From: Candidatus Saccharibacteria bacterium UBA6209
Lineage (GTDB): Bacteria > Patescibacteriota > Saccharimonadia > Saccharimonadales > Saccharimonadaceae
Assembly: GCA_002421965.1 (NCBI GenBank)
Contig: DISN01000014.1
Span: 1 to 64,000 of the forward strand
Direction of reading: 5' to 3'
Length of the DNA stretch: 64,000 bases
Shown: one piece after another, positions 40,703 to 49,570 of the stretch
Position numbering within the stretch: the first letter of the stretch is position 1
Layout of the letters: every line of letters starts with the position of its first letter
Program-made: the position numbers and the translations under genes
The notes under the pieces: model-generated
What the model was told of the DNA's origin: nothing
Seen by the model: the letters and a program-made list of their open reading frames with translations, nothing else
Database searches by the model: none

Positions 40703-43700
40703 CTACTTGGCTACAACGCAGTTTTCGCCAAGCAACTTGTTCAGGCTTGGCACCAAGTCACTGCCAGCATCAACCTTAAACGGCAGCTTGATAGCAGACT
40801 TACTTGACTCACCTATCACCAAAACCACCTCAGTCGTACCCGGGTATTTTGAACATAGCGACTTCAGCTCAACGAGCGCCTGGTGATTATCAGGATCTTT
40901 GACATGAATATATAGCCGTGCAACTAGCTCCTCTGGCCTAGGCTGGACCGGCTGGCTGGTCGACCCAGACGAAGGACTGTCCTTTGGCTTGGCAGTGGCT
41001 GGCTTTTCGCCACTTCGCTTAACCTTGTACTCCTCGCGTTTCTCACGCTTAACTTTAGAGCTCATTTTTGGAGCAGCAATTGCTCCGCCGGTAGACTGGT
41101 AGCTGCTAATGTCGCTATCGGTTATGATAGTTATCTCATCGGCGATCATCTTGCTCTCACTACCAAGATTACCATCGCGATCACGAGCCGAATTTTTACC
41201 ACGAACAATAACAACAGAATCCTGAACTAACTTAGCACCAATTTGCTCGTAAAGATTAGGGAATACGATAATCTCGCCGTCGCCCATCTTGTCCTCAAGT
41301 CCAACAAATGCCATCTTGCTGCCAGACTTTGTGACAATTGTTCGAACGGTGTTGATTATGCCGCCAACCGTCATCTCTCGGCTATCATACTCCGGCACCA
41401 GCTGGCTAAGTGGCTGAGTTTGCTCGGACAAATAAAGTGCATAGTGATCTAGTGGATGGGCCGAAATATACAACCCCAGCAGCTCACGCTCCCACATCAA
41501 ACGCTCCTTATCTGGGTGCCTGGTCGGTGCAGTTTGCAGTTTTAATGTCGGTTGAATTGACTCGGCATCACCCACCAACGAGCCGAACAAGTCAGTCTGC
41601 CCACTAGCCGCTTCCTTCTGAACTCTTGAAGCAAAACTCTGAATCGTCTCTAAGTTAAACAGCAGATCTGAACGGTCACCAAAGCTATCAAATGCTCCAG
41701 ATTTAATTAGCGACTCCCAGGCCTTGCGGTTAAATCTTGTCGTCGAGACTCTTTTGGCAAAATCTTCAATTGTCGCAAACTTGCCTGACTCTCGAGCCCG
41801 CAAAACCTCCTCGACTGCGCCAACGCCGACACCCTTGACTGCCGCCATGCCAAATCTAACCTGTTTCTTACCAGGCACAACAGCAAATTCAACGAAGGAC
41901 TCATTAACATCTGGACTCAAAACATCAATTCCCATGTGTTGGCACTCACTAATCTCAATCGCCAATCGATCGGTGTCGTCGCGGTCGCTAGTCATAAGTG
42001 CGGCCATAAATGCGTCTGGATAATGTGCCTTTAGGTATGCAGTCCAGTAAGCAATCAACCCATAGCAGGCTGCATGGGATTTGTTGAAACAATAATTTGC
42101 AAATTCTTCAAGCTGATCCCAGAATAATTCAGCTGTTTCCTTTTTAGCTCCACTAGTCTTAATGGCGCCATCAACAAAATCCACCTTAACTTTGCGCATT
42201 AGGTCGATTTTCTTCTTACCAACCGCCTTACGGAGCGTATCAGCCTGACCACCGGTAAATCCACACCATTCCTTAGAAATCTGCATAAACTGCTCCTGGT
42301 AAACCAAGATTCCGTAGGTATTTTTGAGTGAGTTCTCCATACCGGGATGCAGATAGGATATCTCTTCCTCGCCGTGTTTTCGCTTAATAAACGAGTCGAT
42401 AAACTGCATCGGACCCGGTCGATAGAGTGCCACCATGGCAATAATATCGTCAAAAACCGAGGGTTTAAGATCCCTAAGATAGCGCTTCATACCGGCAGAC
42501 TCAAGCTGGAAAACTCCGGTTGTATCGCCCCGCTGGAACAGTGCGTAAGTCTCTTGGTCGTCAAGCGGAATCTTCGATAGATTAATCTCGGTCTTGTAAA
42601 CCTTCTTGATAATACGCAGAGCATTGTTAATAATCGTCAAGTTAGATAGACCCAAAAAGTCCATCTTTAGCAGGCCCAGCTCCTCGACTGGTCCCATCGG
42701 ATACTGAGTTGCCACAACGCCCTTTTGCGCCATTTCAAGCGGTACATATTTCACCAAATCATCTGGCGCGATCACCACACCCGCAGCATGCACACCATGA
42801 GAGCGAATCGTGCCCTCCAGGGTGATTGCATAGTCAAACACCATCTTTGTGGTCTGGTTAGTATCATACTCTTTCTTTAGATCAGGATCCTCAACCACCG
42901 AAACTTTCAACGGGATGTGTCGACCCTGAACTGGCGGTGGTATAAGCTTAGCCATACGGTCAGCATCACCATAAGGCACCTCTAGCACTCGAGCAACGTC
43001 ACGAACCGCCCCACGGGCCGCCATCGTACCAAAGGTACATATATTCGCCACCCTATCAGAGCCATATTTTTGCGCACAATACTCAATCACCTCGCCACGT
43101 CTTGTGTCCTGAATATCGATATCGATATCGGGCATCGATATACGATCGGGGTTTAGAAATCGCTCAAACAGCAGGTCATACTTCAACGGATCAATCTCAG
43201 TGATATTGAGCGCATAGGCAATGATCGAACCGGCTGCACTACCACGCCCAGGACCAAAGATAATTCCTTGACTTTTACCCCAGTTAATAAAATCCTGAAC
43301 GATTAAAAAGTAACCATTATAGCCCATTTTGTCCAAGACGCCGAACTCCATGTCAAGTCGCTCAACCTGCTCGGGAGTCAACCTGGACCTAATCTCTTCT
43401 ACTGTGTGCTTGTCCGACTCCTCTCTGGTCATATCAAGATAGCGAAAAGCCATACCCTGATAAACCAGTTCGTCCAAGTACTCTTTCTCTGACTCGCCGT
43501 TCGGGGTCGGGAATTTCGGGATCAATATACCGCCAAGATCAATCTCGACATTACATCTATCCGCAATCTCTCGAGTATTCGACACGGTTTCTGGGTGCTC
43601 GTGCGCCCATCTAGCAATCACATCTTTTGGATCGGTGACATGCAGATGAAAATCAGTCAAAGACATACGCTTTTCATCAGACATAAACGATCCAGTACCA

Positions 43701-44416
43701 ACACAGAGCAAAATCTCATGAGACTGCTGATCCTCAGCATTTACATAGTGAGCATCGCTACTAACAACGGTCTTGATCCCCAGCTCCTCAGATAACTGGA
43801 ATAGATAGTTGTTGACCTTGTTTTGCAACTCGTACTCTTGGTGATCCTGAATCTCCAGATAATACCTATCGCCAAATACCGACTTATACCAGCTAGCGAC
43901 TTTCTTGGCCTTTTCGTAATCATCGTCCTGTAGCGGCGCCGATACCTCGCCACCCAGACAAGCACTCATGGCGATAATTCCTTCGTTGTATTTTTCTAGT
44001 AAATCATGATCAACTCGTGGCTTGTAGTAGACCCCCTCAAGGTTAGCGATAGTACTTAATTTCATTAAGTTTTTGTAGCCAGTGTTGTTCATTGCCAGCA
44101 GAATAAGGTGGTACCTGGCTTTGTCTTTGGCGGGATCGCGGTCGTGAATTGTTCGAGCGGCTACGTAGGTCTCTATACCGATAATTGGCTTGATTCCTGC
44201 ATCTTTGGCAGCCTTATAAAATTCGATTGTGCCACTAAGCGTACCATGATCGGTAATCGCACAGGCCTGCATGCCGAGCTCCTTCACTCTTGTGATAAGG
44301 TCTGGGATTTTAGTTAGCCCGTCAAGCAGGCTGTGGTGAGTGTGATTGTGCAGGTGAACAAAATCAGACGGCTTCAAAGCCGCCTTGGTTTCCACTGCTT
44401 TATCTCCCCCGCTCAT
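40703..44416 (-). CDS. dnaE: DNA polymerase III subunit alpha
   Basis: Replicative polymerase, 1237 aa. The PHP domain (1-280) keeps its metal ligands: HLHNHTHHS, TDHG, IETYV, RYHLILL, SACLGG, EIQDH and SSDAHY, so PHP-linked proofreading is plausible, as in actinobacterial DnaE1. The palm carries PDIDIDI near 432, with SYGLIAYW-type helices and fingers after it. A tandem HhH region lies near 900 and an OB domain near 1010-1080 (MTVGGIINTVRTI). A Lys/Pro-rich linker then leads to a ~90-residue C-terminal domain. No epsilon exonuclease gene is seen here. TACAAT (44424-44429) ends 7 nt before the ATG. Confidence 0.97.
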   Translation of the reverse strand: MSGGDKAVETKAALKPSDFVHLHNHTHHSLLDGLTKIPDLITRVKELGMQACAITDHGTLSGTIEFYKAAKDAGIKPIIGIETYVAARTIHDRDPAKDKARYHLILLAMNNTGYKNLMKLSTIANLEGVYYKPRVDHDLLEKYNEGIIAMSACLGGEVSAPLQDDDYEKAKKVASWYKSVFGDRYYLEIQDHQEYELQNKVNNYLFQLSEELGIKTVVSSDAHYVNAEDQQSHEILLCVGTGSFMSDEKRMSLTDFHLHVTDPKDVIARWAHEHPETVSNTREIADRCNVEIDLGGILIPKFPTPNGESEKEYLDELVYQGMAFRYLDMTREESDKHTVEEIRSRLTPEQVERLDMEFGVLDKMGYNGYFLIVQDFINWGKSQGIIFGPGRGSAAGSIIAYALNITEIDPLKYDLLFERFLNPDRISMPDIDIDIQDTRRGEVIEYCAQKYGSDRVANICTFGTMAARGAVRDVARVLEVPYGDADRMAKLIPPPVQGRHIPLKVSVVEDPDLKKEYDTNQTTKMVFDYAITLEGTIRSHGVHAAGVVIAPDDLVKYVPLEMAQKGVVATQYPMGPVEELGLLKMDFLGLSNLTIINNALRIIKKVYKTEINLSKIPLDDQETYALFQRGDTTGVFQLESAGMKRYLRDLKPSVFDDIIAMVALYRPGPMQFIDSFIKRKHGEEEISYLHPGMENSLKNTYGILVYQEQFMQISKEWCGFTGGQADTLRKAVGKKKIDLMRKVKVDFVDGAIKTSGAKKETAELFWDQLEEFANYCFNKSHAACYGLIAYWTAYLKAHYPDAFMAALMTSDRDDTDRLAIEISECQHMGIDVLSPDVNESFVEFAVVPGKKQVRFGMAAVKGVGVGAVEEVLRARESGKFATIEDFAKRVSTTRFNRKAWESLIKSGAFDSFGDRSDLLFNLETIQSFASRVQKEAASGQTDLFGSLVGDAESIQPTLKLQTAPTRHPDKERLMWERELLGLYISAHPLDHYALYLSEQTQPLSQLVPEYDSREMTVGGIINTVRTIVTKSGSKMAFVGLEDKMGDGEIIVFPNLYEQIGAKLVQDSVVIVRGKNSARDRDGNLGSESKMIADEITIITDSDISSYQSTGGAIAAPKMSSKVKREKREEYKVKRSGEKPATAKPKDSPSSGSTSQPVQPRPEELVARLYIHVKDPDNHQALVELKSLCSKYPGTTEVVLVIGESSKSAIKLPFKVDAGSDLVPSLNKLLGENCVVAK

Positions 44417-44515
44417 TAGTCTTATTGTAGCATAATCAGCCGGCCGATCCTAAGTAGACGGCAGCCTGATGACTGTCTATCCTTTCATTATATCACTATT
44501 TATATATTTTGTCAA

Positions 44516-44815
44516 TTATTGACGTTGCTGCATTGTATCGGTAAGCTGATTTATAAAATCCGCTAGAGGTGGAAATACGTCACCAAACTTCGTTAGCATC
44601 CAGATTGCTAGCGCTATTAGGACCGTGGCTCCAAGCACACTACCAAAGCCAAAGAACAGCCCTCTGAAAAAATTCATAAAATAGACTTGACGCCGTGAAC
44701 TATGAAAATCATAAAATAGCTCTTCTATTAGATTTCGCCTGGCGCCGTTTTCATTGTCTTGAGCAATCTTTTTGGCTGCTCGCTTAATAATCGGCGTCTT
44801 CTTTTTCTCCGCCAT
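44516..44815 (-). CDS. small membrane protein, DUF5665-like
   Basis: 99 aa. A basic N-terminus (MAEKKKTPIIKRAAKK) is followed by an amphipathic segment and one strong membrane helix within FFRGLFFGFGSVLGATVLIALAIWML (about 49-72), the pattern of the DUF5665 family, whose function is unknown. Two bases separate it from the next upstream small membrane gene and the two should be cotranscribed. Confidence 0.8.
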   Translation of the reverse strand: MAEKKKTPIIKRAAKKIAQDNENGARRNLIEELFYDFHSSRRQVYFMNFFRGLFFGFGSVLGATVLIALAIWMLTKFGDVFPPLADFINQLTDTMQQRQ

Positions 44816-44817
44816 AA

Positions 44818-45075
44818 CTATTTATTATCCTCCTTTTTGCTACCTGTTCGCTTATTTGGCTTAACTGCTCGTAAGTTGCTTTTTACCAATCCATAAATTG
44901 ACGCGCCGATACTAGTGATTGCCGAAACTTCGTCTATATGACTGTTGATGTTTTTAATATTCTGCTGAGCGCGATTAATTCTCCTCGACAAACTTATCGT
45001 CATCACCACCAAAACAACCGAAATAATCACCAGTAGGGCGAGGACGGCGATAAGCACAATAACTAGTCCTTGCAT
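44818..45075 (-). CDS. small single-pass membrane protein
   Basis: 85 aa, no family recognised. N-terminal transmembrane helix (about 3-28) followed by a heptad-like segment (RRINRAQQNIKNINSHIDEV) and a basic tail rich in Lys. The layout resembles short DUF948-like or coiled-coil membrane proteins. TATACT (45082-45087) is exactly 6 nt before the ATG, so it heads a leaderless two-gene unit with the DUF5665-like gene. Confidence 0.7.
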   Translation of the reverse strand: MQGLVIVLIAVLALLVIISVVLVVMTISLSRRINRAQQNIKNINSHIDEVSAITSIGASIYGLVKSNLRAVKPNKRTGSKKEDNK

Positions 45076-45094
45076 ACTATCAGTATACCACGGA

Positions 45095-45967
45095 CTATTT
45101 GCCGTTTCTAGTTATAAACTGGCGAACGTCATCGGCGTAATCTTCGTACTGGAGTACATACTGCAGGTGAGCCAGGAAATAATTCTTTGGATCACCAGTA
45201 GTCATCCACTGACCCTGTGATTTCAAAACACGAACTTCACCCTGAGCTGCCATTCGAGTAATCGCATCGACCGTCCACAACTCATCGTCAAGGCTAGTCA
45301 TATTTGGCTTTAGATAGTCAAATACTTCTGGAGTTAGGAGGTACCGACCGTAGCTGGCTAAATTAGACGGAGCCTGGCCAATCGCCGGTTTTTCAACAAT
45401 ATTATCCAAATGGTCGCCACGTTTTAGTGAAATTATACCGTACTTATCCACCACATCGTCTGATACTTCTTGCCCCATAATAATCGCCTTTGAGTCTGGG
45501 TGCTTCTCAAACTCTCGGCAAAGTGCTAATGTATCTGATGCGCCAAATACCACGTCATCACTGTAAATAGCGATAAACGCCTCGTCATCAGCGATATAGT
45601 CTCTGGCGCTAACAATCGGCGAACCATTGCCATAAGGCAGAGCTGGGTCTTGGACAATAATGCGAATTTTTGGAAAATCTAACACCTCACGAACTACATC
45701 GTAGCGACTATCCTTGCCCTGAGCACGAAGCTGCTTGCGGATATGGTTGACTGCATTATTGAAGTAGTCCTCGTAGATTGGCTTTCCTTCAGGAGTAGCA
45801 ACAATAATAATCTCTTTAATGTCAGCTGCCACACACTCTTCGACAACCAACTGCATGATTGGTCGGTTGCCGATTGGCAGCATGCCCTTTGGGACTGTCT
45901 TGGCGATCGGCAAATATCGACTGGCGTAGCCTGCATCTGTAATAATAGCCTTAGTTGGTTTTCTCAT
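45095..45967 (-). CDS. galU: UTP--glucose-1-phosphate uridylyltransferase (GalU-like)
   Basis: Makes UDP-glucose for cell-envelope sugars. 290 aa. The nucleotide-binding start reads TDAGYASRYLPIAKTVPKGMLPIG, where most GalU proteins have a GxGTR loop, here GYASR; the catalytic Lys in PKGMLP is kept. YSDDVVFG near 130 (metal-binding Asp), IVEKP near 190 and SYGRYLLTPEVFDYL near 208 match the family. Last gene of the gatC-gatA-HEPN-gatB run, 4 bp after gatB. The altered loop could mean altered nucleotide preference. Confidence 0.9.
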   Translation of the reverse strand: MRKPTKAIITDAGYASRYLPIAKTVPKGMLPIGNRPIMQLVVEECVAADIKEIIIVATPEGKPIYEDYFNNAVNHIRKQLRAQGKDSRYDVVREVLDFPKIRIIVQDPALPYGNGSPIVSARDYIADDEAFIAIYSDDVVFGASDTLALCREFEKHPDSKAIIMGQEVSDDVVDKYGIISLKRGDHLDNIVEKPAIGQAPSNLASYGRYLLTPEVFDYLKPNMTSLDDELWTVDAITRMAAQGEVRVLKSQGQWMTTGDPKNYFLAHLQYVLQYEDYADDVRQFITRNGK

Positions 45968-45971
45968 AGTC

Positions 45972-47432
45972 CTACAACCTCTCTTTGATTAATTTTTGCG
46001 CTAATGCCGGATTTGCTTTACCTTGAGATTTTTTCATAATCTGACCGACGAGGTAGCCGATGGCTTTTTCTTTTCCAGCTTTGTAGTCGGCAATCGAAGC
46101 CGCTGACGCTGGATCGGCCAACACTTCATCGACAATAGTAGCAATCGCCCCTTCGTCAGACACTTGCAACATGTTTTTTGACTCTGCTAGAGCCCGAACG
46201 TCCTTCGCTCCAGATAGCAGCTCGTTAAATAGCTCTTTGGCGTTAGTGCTGCTTATCTCTGAATCTTCGGTCATTTTGGCAAGCGTAGTCAGATCTTCAA
46301 TAGACACGAACGGTGCGGTGTTATCAACTGGTGTCGCATCTTCGTCGTTACCGCTCCCATCAGTCACAAGAGCGCTGGCAAACCAGTGAGCAACACGCCG
46401 TGCTGGCGCATCACCTGACTTTTTTTGAATTTCTGTGGTAATTCTAGCGTAATTTTGATTAGCCAGTAGAGAATTTACCACCGACTTGTCTAGTTGCAAG
46501 CTATCCCATGATTCACGATACTGCGCCGGCAACATTGGCACTTCGGACTGAATTGACGCAATCTCTTCGTCGCTCAGCACTACTGGTGGGATATCTGCAT
46601 CTGGCATGTATCTATAATCCTGTGCATCCTCCTTGGACCGCTGACTGGTTGTAATCTGCTTGTCGTCGTCCCATCCGCGAGTCTCCTGTACTACCGTCTG
46701 ACCACTTTCAAGTAAATCAACCTGTCGCTTAAACTCATACTCAGCAGCTCTCTCGACACTTCTAAATGAATTTAGATTTTTAACCTCGGCCCGCTTACCA
46801 AGCTCACTAGCTCCTTTTTTGGCAACCGAAATATTTACGTCAAATCGCATATTTCCGTGATAAAGATTACCGTGGGTCACGCCAGCATAGGTCATCAATC
46901 GATAAAGCTCCGCGGCATAAGCTCTAGCGCCGGCAGCACTGTGAATATCTGGCTCGGACACAATCTCGATTAGCGGTGTACCGGCACGATTTAGGTCAAC
47001 CAGCGAATGATCGCCTAAGTGACTTAGCTTACCGGCGTCTTCCTCAAGGTGAGCATGGTGAATATGCACCCTAACAGTCGAACCGTCTTCGAGCGGAGCG
47101 TCGACATGCCCGGCCAGAATAATCGGTTGGTACATCTGGGTAGTCTGGTAGCCCTTTGGCAGGTCTGGGTAAAAATAATGCTTGCGATCAAACCGACTAA
47201 CATTGGCGATTTTTGCATTAAGCGCCTTGCCGGCCTTGACCGCTAAATTTATCGCCTGCTTATTCAAAATTGGCAACATGCCAGGTAAGCCGTAGTCAAT
47301 AATCGACACGCAGGTGTTGGGCTGTTTATCGCGAGCATCGTTATCAGCGCGCGAGAACAACTTGGTTTTTGTCGCTAACTGCACATGGCACTCGATGCCA
47401 ATTGTCATTTCATAGTCATCATATACGCTCAT
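45972..47432 (-). CDS. gatB: aspartyl/glutamyl-tRNA amidotransferase subunit B
   Basis: Kinase/amidotransferase subunit that activates Glu-tRNA-Gln (or Asp-tRNA-Asn) for amidation. 486 aa. IGIECHVQLATKTKLFSRA at the N-terminus, HKHYFYPDLPKGYQ-type KHYFYPDLPKGYQTTQ near 88, HLEEDAGKL near 130 and VDLNRAGTPLIEIVSEPD near 148 are family signatures; the C-terminal GatB/YqeY helical tail (about 340-486) contacts tRNA. It touches the preceding HEPN-like gene by one base. Confidence 0.97.
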   Translation of the reverse strand: MSVYDDYEMTIGIECHVQLATKTKLFSRADNDARDKQPNTCVSIIDYGLPGMLPILNKQAINLAVKAGKALNAKIANVSRFDRKHYFYPDLPKGYQTTQMYQPIILAGHVDAPLEDGSTVRVHIHHAHLEEDAGKLSHLGDHSLVDLNRAGTPLIEIVSEPDIHSAAGARAYAAELYRLMTYAGVTHGNLYHGNMRFDVNISVAKKGASELGKRAEVKNLNSFRSVERAAEYEFKRQVDLLESGQTVVQETRGWDDDKQITTSQRSKEDAQDYRYMPDADIPPVVLSDEEIASIQSEVPMLPAQYRESWDSLQLDKSVVNSLLANQNYARITTEIQKKSGDAPARRVAHWFASALVTDGSGNDEDATPVDNTAPFVSIEDLTTLAKMTEDSEISSTNAKELFNELLSGAKDVRALAESKNMLQVSDEGAIATIVDEVLADPASAASIADYKAGKEKAIGYLVGQIMKKSQGKANPALAQKLIKERL

Positions 47433-47848
47433 TACATTGCCCCCAAATCTCTTAATGCCTGCTTGAAGCTAGCCAACACTCGCCTTGCCATATCGTCTGA
47501 AATCTGTACATTCTGCTCGTGTGCAATCTGATTTCGCTGCTTATGAGCTGCCCAAACGGCGTTGGCGTTAGACCAAGCAGCTTGACGGTCTTTCATCCTC
47601 TCACCCATGGTCGCGCCCTTTGATCCAGTGTCTTTTAGCGCCTGATCTAGCAGCTTATCTGCGTTTAGTATAGCGATATGTATACTGTCTTGATTACCGT
47701 AAGTAATTTTATTTTCAATCTCTAGCCACCTTGACTGATATTTCTGCTTGTCAATCATTGGAGTTTGAGGGAAGAAGTAAATAACCGCAAACACCAAAAG
47801 TGCTACGATTACAGCTGCTACCGCCAATATTAGAATCGTTGACTCCAT
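47432..47848 (-). CDS. membrane-anchored HEPN-like protein in the gat operon
   Basis: 138 aa. A transmembrane helix (about 5-26) is followed by a helical domain. A-x-x-LLDQALKDTGSKGATMGERMKD near 65-85 and HKQRNQIAHE near 103 give the arrangement of HEPN/DUF4145-type domains, with an R-x4-H motif (RNQIAH) that is the catalytic signature of HEPN ribonucleases. It overlaps gatA and gatB by one base each, so it is translated as part of GatCAB. It may be a membrane ribonuclease or simply a helical scaffold; the RNase reading is inference. Confidence 0.65.
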   Translation of the reverse strand: MESTILILAVAAVIVALLVFAVIYFFPQTPMIDKQKYQSRWLEIENKITYGNQDSIHIAILNADKLLDQALKDTGSKGATMGERMKDRQAAWSNANAVWAAHKQRNQIAHEQNVQISDDMARRVLASFKQALRDLGAM

Positions 47849-49218
47849 TATGCCAACTCCTCAACTTCCTGAGCAAGCATCAACAGACTATGGTCTGCGT
47901 GATGATTACCAATCAACTGAACGCCAACTGGCAGACCTTCAGATGAAACACCTGCCGGAATCGACATCGCCGGCAAACCAGCAATTGACGCCGGTACCGT
48001 CATGACATCAGCCAGATACATCTTGATCGGATCTGCTGTATTTTCACCCAAACGAAACGCTGGCGTTGGACTGACCGGGCCAACTAAAACATCGTATTGC
48101 TCAAACAATTGCTTAAACTCGTTAATAAGTAACGCCCTTGCCTTTTGAGCTTTTAGATAATATGCATCAAAGAACCCGCTAGACAGCACAAAGCTGCCGA
48201 TCATAATTCTTCGCTTATTCTCAAGTTCAAAGCCCTCATCACGGCTCTTGCCGTACAAATCTACCAGCGTTCTTGCCGACTCAGATCGATGGCCATAATG
48301 AACACCATCGTAGCGAGCCAAATTAGACATTACCTCGGCCGGCACAATGATGTAGTAGATAGCCAAGGCATACTTGGCCATGTCTAGATCAACATCTTCG
48401 ACTTCATAACCTAGCTTTTTGAGCTTTTCGACATAGTCTGTGGTTGCCCGCTTAACATCGGCGTCAATTCCGTCGGCCATAAATTGACGAATCACCCCAA
48501 CCTTTTTGCGGCTCAAGCTCGGACTATCCTGCCATGATCTTGTCAGTGTGGTCATATCTCGGCGATCCTGACCAGCCATAATTTCCATAATTAGATCTGC
48601 GTCGGCAGCGTTAGTGGCAAAACAACCGATGGTATCGGTGCTCGAGGCCATAGCCACTACACCAAAACGGCTAACCATACCATAAGTTGGCTTCACGCCG
48701 ACAACACCGTTAAAGCTGGCTGGTTGGCGAATTGAGCCACCGGTGTCTGAGCCGAGGGCAAACGGCACGATATCGAGCGCCACACTAACCGCTGAACCTC
48801 CGGATGATCCGCCAGCGACTCGTTGGTCGTCGACAGCATTTTTTGTTGGACCGAAGGCTGAGTTTTCGGTAGAGCCACCATGAGCAAAAGCATCAAGGTT
48901 AGCCTTACCAATACAAATCGCACCTTCCGCCTCAAGCTTCTCGACCGCGGTTGCCTGAACTGGCGCGTCAAAAGTCTTTAACATATTGCTAGCGGCAGTT
49001 GTTGGGCCACCAAAAGCCAAAAAGTTGTCCTTAACGATAAATGGCACGCCCTTAAGTCTGCCCGAAATCTCACCAGCATCAACCAACTTGGCCCGCTCCA
49101 TCGCCCGCTCTTCGGTCAGGCTAATTAATGCGCCAGACTCACTGTGCGACTTAGCTCGCTCTAGCGCCTTTTTTACATTATCAATAGCCGAAGAATCTAA
49201 AAAATCCTGAATTTTCAT
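47848..49218 (-). CDS. gatA: aspartyl/glutamyl-tRNA amidotransferase subunit A
   Basis: Glutaminase subunit of GatCAB, amidase-signature family; 456 aa. The Ser-cisSer-Lys triad is visible: VPFIVKDN (Lys near 63), GGSSGGSAVSVA near 138 and GSDTGGSIRQPASF near 157. Provides ammonia from glutamine for transamidation. ATGA-type overlap with gatC upstream (4 bp) and one-base overlap with the HEPN-like gene downstream. Confidence 0.97.
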   Translation of the reverse strand: MKIQDFLDSSAIDNVKKALERAKSHSESGALISLTEERAMERAKLVDAGEISGRLKGVPFIVKDNFLAFGGPTTAASNMLKTFDAPVQATAVEKLEAEGAICIGKANLDAFAHGGSTENSAFGPTKNAVDDQRVAGGSSGGSAVSVALDIVPFALGSDTGGSIRQPASFNGVVGVKPTYGMVSRFGVVAMASSTDTIGCFATNAADADLIMEIMAGQDRRDMTTLTRSWQDSPSLSRKKVGVIRQFMADGIDADVKRATTDYVEKLKKLGYEVEDVDLDMAKYALAIYYIIVPAEVMSNLARYDGVHYGHRSESARTLVDLYGKSRDEGFELENKRRIMIGSFVLSSGFFDAYYLKAQKARALLINEFKQLFEQYDVLVGPVSPTPAFRLGENTADPIKMYLADVMTVPASIAGLPAMSIPAGVSSEGLPVGVQLIGNHHADHSLLMLAQEVEELA

Positions 49219-49505
49219 AATACTTTTGGCACCTTTATCTGTCCGTTAGCTGAGTCTGGGGCTAGACTCAATAGCTGATCTCGCCCTACTCCGTCATCAA
49301 TAATCTCATCGTCTTCGTGCACATTATACAAATCCGTCACCTGGTAGACTGGCTCAACGCCATCAACGTCCAACTCGTCGAGCATGCCGACATAACCAAT
49401 CACGCTATCAAGGCTTGAGCGCAGCTGCTCCGCTTCGCTATCAGTCAGAGTTAACCCACTCAAAGTAGCCAGGTGACTGATATCACTTAAAGAAAATTTA
49501 GTCAT
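49215..49505 (-). CDS. gatC: aspartyl/glutamyl-tRNA amidotransferase subunit C
   Basis: 96 aa; small subunit that clamps GatA to GatB. SLSDISHLATLSGLTLTDSEAEQL and the C-terminal DQLLSLAPDSANGQIKVPKVL are typical. TATAAT (49512-49517) is exactly 6 nt before the ATG, making it the probable leaderless first gene of gatC-gatA-HEPN-gatB-galU. Confidence 0.95.
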   Translation of the reverse strand: MTKFSLSDISHLATLSGLTLTDSEAEQLRSSLDSVIGYVGMLDELDVDGVEPVYQVTDLYNVHEDDEIIDDGVGRDQLLSLAPDSANGQIKVPKVL

Positions 49506-49570
49506 ATAGTTATTATACCACTTAGAAGACCAAAACTCTCGGTGAATAGATACGTCAATTTGCAGCCTAA

